From: Austropuccinia psidii
Lineage: Eukaryota > Basidiomycota > Pucciniomycetes > Pucciniales > Sphaerophragmiaceae
NCBI GenBank assembly: GCA_023105745.1
Contig: JALGQZ010000009.1
Span: forward strand, 43,615,967-43,679,966
Length of the DNA: 64,000 nucleotides
Direction: 5' to 3'
Of the stretch, positions 1 to 12,399 are shown piece by piece. Both the position numbers and the translations under genes were made by a program. Position 1 is the stretch's first letter. Each line of letters starts with the position of its first letter. The notes beneath the pieces were generated by a model. That model was not told where the DNA came from and made no database searches. It saw only the letters and a program-made list of their open reading frames with translations.

Positions 1-190
1 CCCTCCAGTCCACCTCTGAGCGTCTCAAGTAAGTACTTCTTCATATCAATTTATAAATACTTTGTTGACATTTGTCATTATTTTAGCATGGTATGAGAAG
101 TTTGTATAAATGAATTAATTTTTGTAGTGATAAGTGAGTGCCAGTTTACTGAGTGCCAGGCCCTCTTCACTTCAAAGAGCCCCTGTGACA
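1..190 (+). repeat. Element A 5' LTR, terminal part
   Basis: The last 60 bases (about 131-190, ending CCCTGTGACA) match the end of the 3' LTR at 8394-8453. Bases 1-7 (CCCTCCA) fit the LTR just before that point, but 8-130 have no counterpart in the 3' LTR or in the LTR of H. This looks like an extra segment of about 123 bases. The rest of the LTR is outside the window. Confidence 0.75.
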
Positions 191-952
191 CTAAATTAAT
201 TAACTCATATTTGATTCTTTCTTTTCATTCATTTATATTAATTTTTCTCATTCATCAATTATGACTGTTTAATGATTTTATGATTTTTTCATGATTATAA
301 TTTTTTCTCTAATAAATTTTCATCTCATTCATTTTTTTTATATGAAAATTGATTCTTCTTCTTTCTTAATCATTGCTGACCATTTCATTCATTTCATTTT
401 ATTTTTATCAAATCAAATTTTTCTGTGTTCTCATTCAGGTTTTATTTAGGAATCATTGATTGTTTTAATTGATTGGATTATTCATTGGGATTCATTGGGT
501 TTGTGGATTAAGCAATTCAGGATTTTTCATTTGGATTGGATTGATTGACTTTGAATACTCAAGATATTTTATTGATCCTCAAGAATTGATTTTGATTATT
601 GATTGATTTTAACTGATCAAGATATTTGAATTGATTTCTGAAGATTTTGAATTGATTGATTGATTCCTCAATACCATGATTTCATATTGAAGACACTGAT
701 TTATTGATTGATTGATTATTGATTGAATATTGATTGATTGTTGATTTACTCAAGATTATTGATATTTGATTTGAATTTGATTTATTGTTGATTATTGATT
801 GGATTGATTGATTGTTGATTGGAGTTGATTTCAACTCAAGAATTGGATTGATTCCTCAAGACTCATCAAGATTTTTATTGTGATTGATTTGGCCAAGTTT
901 TGATCTCTGTTCTCAATACCATCAAGTTTCTTTTATTCTACTTCTGTTCATA
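191..952 (+). repeat. Element A untranslated leader, TTGATT-rich
   Basis: AT-rich leader between LTR and gag. From about 440 to 880 it is built of degenerate TTGATT/GATTGATT repeats with many TCAAGA motifs. The same type of leader, reverse complemented, lies in element H at 52735-53511. I do not recognise a tRNA-matching primer-binding site after the LTR. Confidence 0.7.
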
Positions 953-2314
953 ATGCCAGTTCAGCATAGTCCCCCAGAAAGGAACACTAGATCCCAAAGA
1001 ATTGCAGCTGCTCTCACTCCTACAGCAAGGGCTCCTCTTGATTGCACACCATCAGTTCATCAACTGAGTGCAAACTTGGACATAGGACCACCAATGCAAG
1101 GAGCAGCACCCTCAAGAAGAGGTGGAATGGAATCTAGAAGATCAAGATACTTTTATGGAATTTTGGATGGCTACCCTGGCATGTCTGAAGGTGCAAGAGC
1201 AAGATTAGGGGAAGTTGAAGATGAAGAGGGGGAAGAGTCTGTGGAAGAGGAAGATTCTGGGGAGACTGAAGTGGCAGATGCCTTGGCAAATGCTCCAGAG
1301 GTTCCTCAGGGCTCTAATATAGCCCTTTCTAGTCAACATTTTGTCTCTCAAACTGATCCAAGTCTCCTCAAGATGATGGAGCAGATGACTCAATTCATGG
1401 GGCAACTCACCCAAGCAGTTGCTCCCAGGGTCAATTCCAAAGCCCCTGCTTTCAAGACTCCATCCATGAAGGCACCCTATTCTTTTGATGGTACTCAAGC
1501 TCATAAATTGACAGGATTTATCCAATCCTGTCAGTTAATCTTCCATAATTATCCAGCAAATTTCTTCTCTGACAGGAAGTAAGTTCTTTACTAAACTTCT
1601 TTTCTCACTGGTAGAGCTGGAAAATGGATTGAACCCTATCTCCCAAATATTTCCAATGAACACCCTTCTTATCTCCTCAATAATTGGCCATTATTTGAAT
1701 CTCAATTATTCACTCTGTTTGGTGACCCCAATGAAGTCAGGAAAGCTGAACAAGAGTTGGACAACTTGAGGATGAAGGAAAACGGTCATGTATCCTTGTA
1801 CATTGCTGATTTCAGAAGTTTAATGTCAAGAATTGGAGATTGGGGGGAATGAGCTTATATCCATGTTTACAGAAGAGGATTGGCATCAAGATTATTGGAT
1901 CAGTTGGATTCTCACCCTGGAACTTTTGATACTATTGACGAACTTATGGATGTCACTTTAGAATTAGACACACGATATTATGAGAGGCAAAAAGAAAAGG
2001 GTGGTAATCAAGAGAAGAAGCCTCCTGTCACTGGATCCAATCAATGTAGGCCTCCTCAGAACTCATCTTCAAAGAGGACTCACCAGAAGAAAAACAAGAA
2101 GGGCAAGAAGTTCCAATCTTCAAAGGACAAGCCTCATGCTGCTCTCCTCAATAAGGACAATAAATTAATTGTTTCTGAAAAGGAGAGGAGGATTCAAGAG
2201 GGGTTGTGGACTTATTGTGGTGGAAAGCACCCAATTGAAAAATGCTTCAAGAGACCTCAGAACAAGCCTGGGTCATCATCAAGAGGATTCCATAGCAAGC
2301 AGGGAAAAGCCTGA
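953..2314 (+). pseudogene. gag: Element A gag, broken by three stops
   Basis: Gag forms the cytoplasmic particle of the element. I place the start at the ATG at 953 (MPVQHSPPER), because element H begins gag in the same way; the frame is open further upstream but in leader-type sequence. The N-terminal part is basic, then acidic (EDEEGEESVEEED), then comes the retrotransposon Gag core (residues about 185-330, with FDGTQAHKL and LFGDPNEVRKAEQEL) and a Lys/Arg-rich tail with a zinc-knuckle-like CGGKHPIEKC. The whole stretch is one reading frame. Stops interrupt it at 1580 (TAA), 1592 (TAA) and 1850 (TGA, probably from CGA). Length without stops is about 453 residues, normal for the family. Confidence 0.88.
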
Positions 2315-2328
2315 GTGGGGATCATGAT

Positions 2329-5300
2329 GTGTTCAATGGCTCTCACTTATTTCCTTCAAGAGCACAATTGTGCACTCTGAATACTAGTGTCAAGAAATCT
2401 TTAAAGTTTCTTATTTTCTCTTCTGTCTCTGATATTTTTTATAGTATTATCATTGATTCTGGTGCTACAAACTCTTTTATTGCAAAGAATTTTGTTCTAA
2501 AGTACTCATTGACTCTGTCAGAGCTCCCTGAAAAAATTCCTCTTTTCATTCTGGATTCTAATGAATCCCCTGCCTTCTTCATCACCCATTATACCAAGTG
2601 GGTAGTTGACTTTCCTTCCTTCCCAAGCTTTGAGTGGGACTTTTTTATCATAGATTCACCCAAGGAAGAAGACCTGATATTGGGCTATGATTTCCTTTAC
2701 CATTTTAATCCCATTATTGATTGGAAAAGTGGATTGATCACCTATGATTCTAGTCATAAGGATTCTAGTGATATTATTCCTTCTGCTAGTAATGACTTTG
2801 CCATTGCTGTCAGCAGTGTTACTCTGGCTGGTGAACTTAAGACACCTTCCCTTCCTTCTCCTGTCCATATCCCTTCCATCATTCCCTCTCAGTCATTACC
2901 TCCATTAAGAGATGAAGTATTCAAAGAGATAAACAATGCTGGAGAAGGTGTTGTTATATATTCACTTCATCTCTTTCAAGGGGATATGGACCTTCCTCCC
3001 TTATCCTTTCATGAATCCCTGGAGGAGCAGTGGGATGAGGAGGAAGAGCCAGAAGAAATTGAAACTGTGTTGAAGGTAGCCCCTCCTGTTTATCACCAAT
3101 ATTTGGATGTATTCTCCAAGGTGAAAGCAGAGAAACTTCCTCCACACCATGCCTGTGATCATCATATTGGATTGGAGGGTCTTCTACCTCCAATTGGTGT
3201 TATATACTCATTACCAAATCAAGAGTCAGAAACACTACAGGACTAAATTTCACAGAATGTAGGGAAAGGTTTCATTAGACCAAGCTCCTCTTCAACAGGA
3301 GCACCTGTCCTTTTTGTTAAGAAAAAGGATGGAGTTCTTTGTTTTTGTGTTGATTACTGCAAACTCAATGCTGTTACTAGGAAGAACAGGTATCCTGTTC
3401 CTCCTATGAACCAGCTTCTTACCGTATTCAGCGGTTCCACTATCTTCTCCAAGATAGATTTGCGTGGTGCATATAATCTCCTGAGAATCAAAGAGGGGGA
3501 TGAGCACTTAACTGCCTTTAGAACCAAGTATGGTAGTTATGAGTATTTGGTTATGCAATTTGGCCTTACCAATGCTCCAGCTTCTTTCCATAATCTTGTG
3601 AATGATATATTTGCAGATTTCTTGGATGTGTTTGTTGTAGTTTATTTAGATGATATTATGGTCTTTTCCAGTTCAGACGAGGAACATGTCAAACATGTGG
3701 CCTCTGTCCTCCAAAGACTGAGGGACAATAATTTGTTTGCCAAAGCCTCCAAGTGTGTGTTCCATGCCTCAAGTGTGGAATACTTGGGCTATGTTGTGTC
3801 AAGTGATGGCCTCAAGATGGACTCTTCAAAAGTTCAGCAAATCCTCAATTGGCCTCAGCTAAACAACATCCAGGCTTTTCAATACTTCCTTGGCTTTGCC
3901 AATTTCTTTCCTAATTCATTAAAAATTACTCCAAAAAAATCACTGCTCTCATTTCCCTTCTCAAAAAAAATCTCCCTTTATCTTCAACAAGGAAGCTCTT
4001 AGTCAGCTTTAAATACTCAAAGAAGCATTCACCACCACTCCTATCCTTTCTCATTTCAATCCTTCTCTGCCAACTATTGTAGAGACCAATGCTTATGATT
4101 ATTCCTTGGGTGCTCTACTGAGTCAGGTGAATGACTCAGGAAAGCACCCCATTGCATTTGATAGTTTCAAGCTTCTCCCAGCTGAGCTGAACTATGAAAT
4201 CCATTACAAGGGACTCCTTGGCATAGCTTGGACTCTCAAGCACTGGAGAGCATTTCTTCTCACTCTTTCCAATTCTTTTGAGGTCTTGAAAGACCACTCT
4301 TCCTTGCAGTATTCTATGTCTTCCAAAGTTCTTACTTGTTGTCAGGCGCGTTGGGCTGAGTTTCTTTCTGAATTTCATTTCACTATCACTTATTGCCCAG
4401 GCAGGCTGGCCACTTTAGCAGTTGCCTTGTCATTTCGGGATGACGTGTACCCAGAGAGGGGGGTTGACTTCATCAGCAAGAATCCTAAAAGACTTCATCA
4501 AATACTCAAGCAAGATGGAATTAAAGAGTCAAGATTCTTCTCAATCAAAGTGGAAATATTCTCAGATTTAGTTGACAAGTATCAAAAAGAAGTATGGAAA
4601 GACAAAGACTATAAAGAAATACTCAAGCAACTAGCAAGAGGTGAATCAGTTCCAGTTTATTCTCTTGAACCTCAAGCCAAGTTGTTATTATTCAAAGATA
4701 TAGTGGTAATCCTAAGCAATGAAGAACTTCAACTCAATATTCTTCAGAAGCATCATCACTCACCATTGGGTGGCCATCCTGGCCAGGAGAAGACCCTCAA
4801 GCTCATCAAGAGGGATTTTTATTGGGATGGCATGAATCAATTCATCAAGGACTATGTGTCCTCATGTCAGCAATGCTCAAGAAACAAGAACATTCATCAC
4901 AAGAAGTTTGGACTACTCAAGCCTCTTCAAATTCCATCTGGTCCTTGGAATTCCTTATCAATGGAATTTATCACTCAATTGCCCTTGTCAAACAACTTTG
5001 ACTCAATTCTAGTATTTGTGGACAGGTTTTCAAAAATGGCAATCTTCATTCCAGCTTATGGAACAATCACTGCTCTGGACTTAGCTCAAATTTTTATTAG
5101 TCATGTATTTTCCAAGCATGGCCTTCCAGTCAGTATTGTCAGTAATAGAGGATCTTTATTTGTTTCATCATTTTGGAATCAATTATGTCAGCAGCTCAAG
5201 ATATCAAGAGATCTTTCAACTGCTTTTCATCCTGAAGCAGATGGACAGACAGAGAGGGTAAAGCAGATTCTAGAACAGTATCTTTGGATGTATGTCAGCT

Positions 5301-6028
5301 ATCATCAAGATTACTGGTACACCGGGCTCTCTCTGGCTGAATTTGCCTATGATAATGCAGAGCATTCATCAACAAAGCAATCTCCTTTTTTCACCATTTA
5401 TGGAAGAAATCCCAGCTTTGACTCAATCCATATTTCTCAAGATACACCTGCTGGAAAGTTATCAACAGAACTTCAATCAGTAAAGCAAGTTGTCAAAGAA
5501 GAATTAAAGTCAGAAATAAGGAGATTCAATAAGTATGCAGATAGAAATATAGCAATTCCACCTGATTTCCAACCTGGGGACAAAGTATGGCTAGCTTCCA
5601 AGAACATCAAGACAACAAGACCCACCAAGAAATTATCAGAAAGATGGCTGGGACCTTTTCAAGTCCTGAAGAAGATTGTCTGCTATGTATATCACCTCAA
5701 GTTGCCTCAGAAATGGAAGTCAGTTCACCATGTATTCCATGTTTCCTTATTAGAACCAGTGAAGCAATCAACTATCCCAAATCAACATCAATTGCCACCA
5801 CCACCAGTCTTAGTGGGGGAGCAAGAAGAATGGGAAGTGGCTCAGGTTCTGGACTCAAACCTCAAGAGAGGTAATTTATGGTATGTTGTATAGTGGAAAG
5901 GATTCAGTGAAGACCCAGAAAGAACCACTTGGGAACCAGCTTCCAACCTTACCAACTCACCAGACCCTGTCAAGGATTTCCATTCATTGTATCCAGACAA
6001 GCCTGGTCCAAATACCTCAAGAGTTTAA
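2329..6028 (+). pseudogene. pol: Element A pol: protease, RT, RNase H, integrase, chromodomain
   Basis: Domains in order: aspartic protease (DSGAT, Asp codon at 2455), reverse transcriptase with intact YLDD (3643-3654), RNase H (about 4080-4440), integrase zinc finger HHCC (about 4750-4880), integrase core (about 4930-5300) and a C-terminal chromodomain (about 5830-5990, with WKGF and TWEPASNL). Damage: TAA at 3244, one-base losses near 3912 and in the A-run near 3965 (frame 1 to 3 to 2), and TAG at 5891 inside the chromodomain. In the integrase the first catalytic Asp is Glu (SMEFI) and the second is Asn (VSNRG), so it would be inactive even if translated. The chromodomain marks it as a chromovirus, a group thought to target chromatin marks. 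Confidence 0.93.
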
Positions 6029-7676
6029 TTTTATGGTACTTGGTGGGGAGAAGAAGTTATGAAAGTAAGTTCCTCTCTTGGCATGCACCTTTAAGGGGGT
6101 ATTCTATCCATATGTTGCTGTAAGAATCACCTTGGCCACTTTGTGAGCACTTGTCAATTCTTTGGACAGGTTCAGGAAGCATGCAGCATCAATACCCTCC
6201 ATTTTGACCTTATCAAGATATGGCCAAATTTTTCTTTCTTTCTTTTTCTTTTCTTTTTTCTTTATCATTATGTCAATTTATGCCAATCATCATTATTCAA
6301 GACTTTCATTACTTTGAGTCATTTATGGTGCTTGGTGGGGAGTGGGAGTTATGAAAGTAAGTTCCATCTCCTGGTATGCATCCCTGAGGGTTCTACTTCT
6401 TGTAAAACATTACCTTGGCCACTCTGTGAGCATCAAATGCTTGGTTTTCATTTTTCAGACAATTCTTGGCCAAAAATCAAGCAACTCACTACAAGAAGGA
6501 CAAACCATCAGGAATTTCTTTTATCTCTGTTTCTCACATTTTCTTTCTTTTCTTTACTTGTATAGTTTGTTTTCTTTTTATTTCTTTAAAGCAGCAGCAT
6601 CCTCTCCCAAATCATATATTGGGAGGTTCCATTATTTTTTCATTTTTTATTATTTATGAGAGTGGGGATAGAAGTCAAACCAAACACAAACCAGGACAAG
6701 GAAACTAGTTATCTCTACCTAATTCATCAAAAGCTCTATGAAAATTATTTATCAACTCATAACTGAAGAATATGCAAGCAGAAGATTCAAGATGTCAGAA
6801 TCAGTCCACTCCATATCAAAAAAAATTGACCTCAAGGAAATGGGGCCATACCTCGTTTTGCCCCCCCTCAAAGCCCCTAAGGTGAGGATTCATACCCCTT
6901 TGGGGCTGAATTCATCACCCAGGGCCTCCCCTGCAGCTTTGGGGACACCAGGATCTTGATGGTCCTGGACCCCATCAATGGGTCCAGGCCATGTAGGGTG
7001 AGCCTTTGGTTCTGGGCCAATTCTTGGTCCCATGGTACCCCTGGGTCCCCAGCAAAATTGGGCCCAGGGGGCCTCCAATAGCCCCCACGGACAGCAGACC
7101 GCGGCATACGGCCCACGGACTGTAGGACCCCAGAAGACAAAAAATGGCCAAAATGGCCATATATCATAAAATCACCCAAAAAAGGCCCAAAAGGCCAGAA
7201 AACCATAATCTATCAAGATTTACCATAGAAAGGGCCACAGCCCAAAATCATTGTAGAGGGCTGTTTGAGGCAATTCCCAAGGCCAATGGGGACAAGACCC
7301 CTCGAAGACTTCTTTTCAAGATATTTTCAGGAGGGCCTTGAAAAATGAGTATACTTCATATACTCATTTGGAATCATTTTTTGAGCGCAAGAGCTCAGTG
7401 GCCATCATTTTGCGATACAACCCAAGGCCATACCCCAAGGATAAAAGATAGATTGAATCAGAAGTAAAAGAAGCATATTTTGAAGTGGAATACTTACTCA
7501 AACTTAAAAGAAGGGGGGAATCGATTTAATTTGACAGAGAATATATGAAGAAGGATTTTCAGGATAATGGTCAAGAGGAAATGAAAATTAAAAAGAAATT
7601 TTTTGAAAAAATGTGGGGATATTGAGATGCCACCCAATAGTGGCAGGGTATTATGGTGTTCAGGAGCCCACCAGTT
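6029..7676 (+). other. Element A 3' noncoding region with direct repeat and GGCC-rich block
   Basis: About 1.65 kb after the pol stop without a supported gene. An imperfect direct repeat lies at about 6029-6105 and 6325-6398. Each copy has CTTGGTGGGGAG and a GAAAGTAAGTTCC that looks like a splice donor (GTAAGT at 6065 and 6357). The copy in element H is where B inserted. From about 6838 to 7340 the base composition changes to GC-rich with many GGCC/TGGGCC motifs, including a TACGGCCCACGG motif near 7107. The short ORFs here are low-complexity and I do not call them. Confidence 0.7.
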
Positions 7677-7691
7677 TCAAGAGGGGGATAC
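7677..7691 (+). promoter_or_regulatory. Element A polypurine tract
   Basis: AAGAGGGGGATA immediately before the TG of the 3' LTR. It is the plus-strand priming site for reverse transcription. The position next to TGTAACAACC supports the LTR boundary. Confidence 0.75.
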
Positions 7692-8453
7692 TGTAACAAC
7701 CACTCACCAGGGGTAAGGGTATTCATTGATACACCCACTCAAACACCTCAATTCAGCAGATCCACTATCTGCATCAGCATTCAGTTTCAGAAATCTTCCT
7801 TGCTGAAACATGCATACAGCTTGGTACCTCAACACAGCCTGTCAACATCTGTACAGGTTGTATTCACCCAATACAGTTTGGATACACCATTATGAAACTG
7901 TATGATCACTCAACTTCACCACATCTCTTGTACAGGTTCTGTACAACTGTACAGAACCTTTATTGGCCAGACTCAATTCAATACTCAATTATTCTCATTA
8001 AAATTCTTCCTCTGGATCAGGGCTGGTGATTCTCACATATACCAGCCCCTCTTTCTCCCCCTGGGGACTTTTCCCCAGTTAATTAATTTAGTTTATTTAT
8101 TATTTTATGAATATTCTTATCCTTCTTTTGGGTATTATATTCATTTAATATTAAGTTAGTCTTTGCATTTCTCTCTTTGCCTGTACAGTATGAGCTGGGT
8201 GGCCATATCCTTATTAACCCTTCTCTTTTCATTCTGACAGGTTGAAACAGTGGACTTGTGCTTGTTTGTGGTTGACTCTTTTATTCTTTACTCTTAATTC
8301 TTTTGTTGCTGCTTTCTTATATTCTTTATTTTAGTAATCAATCTCTTTGCACTCTTAGGTATATTCCTTCTTACCATATCCTTGAGACCTCCATAAGTGA
8401 GTCCCAGTTTACTGAGTGCCAGGCCCTCTTCACCTTGAAGAGCCCCTGTGACA
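7692..8453 (+). repeat. Element A 3' LTR
   Basis: About 762 bases, starting TGTAACAACC and ending CCCTGTGACA. It shares its end with the 5' LTR at 131-190. Both ends, and the central CCCCTGGGGA...TTCCCCAG hairpin with TTAATTAA, are shared with the LTR of element H (53512-54230). The solo LTR at 57706-59352 shares the same end and centre. Confidence 0.88.
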
Positions 8454-9982
8454 TACTAATAAACAGTAAAATGAATTTTCTTCCCTTTTATATGACCACA
8501 AAAAAGCCTTTGCATCAGATGAAGAACCACTAGGTGAAATTGTTGGTGATGAAGTTAACATTATTCTTAATATTGAAAGCCCTACCCACCACTCTTGAGA
8601 AGACCTGCATATCCAGCAAGCCCAAAATCAAGAGAAGCACTAGAGCTCCATATTAAGGTGCTTCAAGACCTAGGGTTAATAAGAAAGGTTGGCCACAATG
8701 AGGAAGTAGAAATAACTACACCAGTCATAGCGGCATGGCATACTAGAAAATCCAGAATGGTTGTGGACTTCAGAGATCTGAACACTTACAGTGTCCCAGA
8801 CAGGTACCCAATAACAAAGGTTCAAATTTCCCTCACCCAAATATCTCAAGAAGTGCACATATGTACTATGGGTTCCCTTAAAGAATTTCATCAAAATGTA
8901 GTGACACCAGCGGGAAGAAGATACTTGAGAGTTATTGTTCACTGTGGGGTGTATGAATCTTTGAGAATGCCTTTTGGAATCAAAAATGCACCTACACACT
9001 TTCAAAGGATGATTAATGAAATATTCCCTGAAGAACGTTTAGAAGGATGGTTAATAATTGACATTGATGATATCATTATCTCTTCCAAGACTTGGGAGGA
9101 ACATATATACAGATTATCCAGAGTTTTGGGAAAAATTCAATCTGTAAGCATGAAAATTGCTTGAAAGAAGTGTCATTTTGGATTTGAAGAACTAAAAGCA
9201 CTGGGACATGTAGTATCTGGTCTATCCGTTGGAATTGACAAAAGAAAGGTTTCAGAAGTTCTACTGAAACCTTTGCCTCAGAACAAAAAAGAAATTCAGT
9301 AATTTTTGGGGTTTGCATCCATAGAAAGGCCTCTTTATGAATTTTGTGACAAAAACACAGTATTTGAGATGAATGTTGACAGGGTCAAAGCCTTTGAGTC
9401 TTTGAGACAAGATTTAACCACTGCTCCACTCTTACTGATGCCAGAGTTTAAGCTGCCCTTTAAAATTTATATTGATGAATCAGGAGATGGGCTGGGTGCT
9501 TCACTTCATCAAGTCCAGATTCTAAATGAAAAACCTGTGAAAGGAATCATATGTTTCATATCTAGGCAGATCAAACCAACTTAATCCAGATATGTGGCAA
9601 GTCAAATGGGAAGTTTATGCCTTGTCTGGGCCTTGGACAAACTTGATTACTTTCTGGAAGGATGTGTTTTTGGATTAATAACGGACTTTACTGCTTTTCA
9701 ATCAGTTTTAAACATAAAAACACCCAACAGGCACATGCTCAGATGGCAAATATCCATACAAGAGTATAGAGGGAATATGACAATTGTGAACAAGGATGGC
9801 AATGTTCACAAAAATGACGATGGACGAAGCAGATGGCCATTACCAAATAGCATTAATAATCATGCTTATGAACAAGAAGATGATTCCCCACAGATCCCAA
9901 TAAAAGGAGTTAGTGTTACAGACCTGAACAACACATTCTTTGAGGAAGTAAGAAACAGTTATATTCAGGATAGGAATTGTAG
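8454..9982 (+). pseudogene. pol: Element B pol, part 1: RT and RNase H
   Basis: One plus-strand frame from the protease-RT linker (the sequence around 8477 matches element C near 39790), through the RT (about 8590-9170) and into RNase H (about 9420-9870). RT box: IIDIDDIIISS, where the Tyr of the usual YIDD is Asp. Stops: TGA at 9162, a TAA near 9300, and TAA at 9582. About ten residues found in element C between the RT and RNase H (after FLGFA) are deleted near 9315. The frame runs up to 9982, where a solo LTR interrupts it, and resumes at 11915. Confidence 0.9.
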
Positions 9983-11909
9983 TGTAAGATTTGACTATGA
10001 AACTGATGATAACATTACTATTTAATCAACAGTACTATGTCTGTTCTTATGAAATATAATAATAAAATATCATTATAACCACAATTAAATAATCAAAGAA
10101 TTATTTCTTTCACATGTTAAACACTACTAGTGATTTTAACAGTGAGCAGTAATTGTCTGCAAGAATCAATTAGAAGAGGAATTTAATAATAAAAACTTCT
10201 TTTATTAAAATAATAAAATTATTTTAATATATAATTATCTTGTGTAAGAATAATTATAAAGATAATTCTTGAAGAAAACTAATTTTAGAGAAAAAATTTA
10301 AGAATTAAACATAAATGACTCACTTATACTCCAAAGAACTTATTGAAAGATATAAGTAGAGAAATTTGACATAGAATTGTGGCTTTTAAGGGATCAAAAT
10401 GATTTATAGCAGGATTACAACAATATATACTTGGATTCTATGATTTAACGTCTTTCTGATTGATTCTGAAAGAATTAAAACACTTTAGAATAGCTTTAAC
10501 TAATACTTACTTTTTGGTAACAATGATATAAATGGATAATAAGATGATTTGATGTGGACAAAACAGCAAGAGGAGGTCTCTTTTAAGTAAACAACAGCTC
10601 ACAGAGGCTTGCCATGGAGAAAACTGAAAAACCAGTGAGTGAGAAAACAATAAACCCTTTTGAATTATTTGTTGCATCATCTGTTGTCACATAAGATTAT
10701 CATAATTACTCAATTGATGCTTTTACGTGACTACCAACCCCAATATGGTTAAGAATAAAAGGAGTAACATCTGTAAATCTCCTTTTATTCCAAAATAATC
10801 ATTTATTTCTTAAAGCTATCAATTTTATTGGAAATTTTATCACAGGTTGTAATTACTGTGAATTTTTGAAGATTCAGTGTTTCACATAGAATAGTCAAAA
10901 ATGGACCGTACGTAAAACTTTCAATTTTACTACTAAAACTAGAATTCTTTTTGGTTTTACCATATATAATAGAGTTCTTCATTGGTCCTGAAAGGTTTAG
11001 AGAGATTAATTAAGAATTGTATTTTCAATGAATTTTTGAAGTTTTTACCTCATTTCTACAGAGAATTGCACATATCAGTGTTTAACTGGTTGCTATGAGG
11101 TAAATCAATGGATACAAGTCCAAAGAGGGTTGTAATTACTCTTTTGGGGTTTATCCGCAGAAAATCATTAATAATTGAAATGGTTACAGGAGTCTAAGTA
11201 GCTCTTTACCTCCTTGGCACGTCAAAATAGCAGGTTATTTGCTATTTTCTGAAGATTTACTGTAGTTGTAACATGATAACCAAGTTCCCAAAGTGTCTTA
11301 GTTTACTAATTGGGCCAAGATCAGCCATTGATCCAAGCTTTGGAGCTTTCCACACCTCTGAGGCCTCAGAAGTTGGGTACCCTGGCTCTCTTTGATGTCT
11401 TTTGTCCCCCTTGCCTATTTTTCATGTCAAAATAGAAAATTAAGCTTCAAGTGAGATATCCACTATGGGTGTACCAAATGTCCATGTAAGAATACCATGA
11501 TATTAAGTGCCCAAAACATGCATAACACTATTCTTAGTGTATATGTAACATGGGATTTCTCACATTCCCATTATTTTGGCATGAAATCAAGAAAAACAAA
11601 AATTTTCACAGATCATTTATGTGGTATTAATGATGTGGTATTGAAGTATTTTCCATATTACCACCTCAAAGAGTTAGTTTGAGCTTATTCACTTTATGGA
11701 GCTACCCTAGGTGAATTTTTGTGTAGAATCCAAATCTGGCCTTAAATCCATGGAGTTACTTACTCAATAAAAGGTTATTCATCTTTTCTGAAATCAAAAA
11801 TGATGAATTTTGGATATAAGCATGACTTATGAGTTATGCATAATTCAAAATTTATTTTTAAGTTAATTGTGGCCTATTTGGATATGTAGAATATACCTCA
11901 AGGCTCACA
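9983..11909 (-). repeat. Solo LTR in element B, TSD TGTAG
   Basis: A 1,927-base LTR flanked by a perfect 5-bp duplication TGTAG (9978-9982 and 11910-11914), with no internal sequence. On the minus strand it begins TGTGAGCCTTGAGGTAT and ends AATCTTACA, like the B/C LTR, so I assign it to a related subfamily on the minus strand. A second copy lies at 60683-62590; by eye about nine of ten bases agree. A solo LTR is what remains after recombination between the two LTRs of a full element. Confidence 0.92.
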
Positions 11910-11914
11910 TGTAG

Positions 11915-12399
11915 CATCCTATGTCAATTACTCAACAAAGACTCCAAAGATAACTCCTTGATACATGCCTTAGATTAAATATGGAAGAAATATTATGATT
12001 ATGGAAGATTTCATCTACTGGATGGCATAATCTACCATAGAACCAAACACGCATGTTTAATGACAGTTGTGGACATGTCCTTGATCAATCTTGTACGGAA
12101 TGAGCACCATGAAAGCCTCTTCTCATGACACCTATCTGAGGACAGAACAAGAGAGAAAGTCAAGACATGTATATGGCGGCCAATGTGGCAAAAAGAGGTT
12201 TCAGAGAATTGCAGAAGCTGTGACAGATGTCAAAAGGAAAAGAAATCCAGTGACAAAAGACTTGGAAATAGGATAAAAATCCAAGAACCCAGAAGAACTT
12301 GGGAAATGGCTCATATGGATTGGGTAACTGCCTACCACCAGAAGGTGGTAACAGCTATAATCCATGCATAGTGATTGTTGACAGGTTCAGTTAAACTCC
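11915..12399 (+). pseudogene. pol: Element B pol, part 2: integrase N-terminal part
   Basis: Continues part 1 after the solo LTR. It holds the linker and the integrase zinc-binding region (His near 12100, CRSCDRCQK near 12205-12230) and then the start of the integrase core with HMDWVT near 12312. A frameshift follows near 12325, and a TAA lies at 12391 inside VDRFS-TP. Element C inserted after ACTCC (12395-12399), and the reading resumes at 44955. Confidence 0.85.

Larger units (their letters stand above)
1..8453 (+). mobile_element. Element A: Ty3/gypsy chromodomain retrotransposon, left end cut by the window
   Basis: Layout in order: end of the 5' LTR, TTGATT-rich leader, gag, pol (protease, reverse transcriptase, RNase H, integrase, chromodomain), long 3' noncoding part, polypurine tract, 3' LTR. 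The 3' LTR ends at 8453 directly against pol sequence of element B. B is recognised there because it aligns with the homologous part of element C (minus strand, around 39760-39830). A therefore inserted into B. The expected target duplication after the LTR would be TACTA (8454-8458); its partner lies left of the window. Gag and pol are both broken. Family assignment rests on domain order and motifs. Confidence 0.93.

Noticed and set aside
884..952. Earlier in-frame ATG for A gag at 884
   Set aside because: It lies in TTGATT-type leader. Element H supports a start at the position equivalent to 953.
2954..3193. Minus-strand ORF opposite A pol
   Set aside because: Shadow of the sense Pol frame; no homologous frame opposite H pol.
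6877..7206. Minus-strand Gly/Pro/Trp-rich ORFs in the A 3' noncoding part
   Set aside because: Same GGCC composition effect, several frames open at once, no family features.
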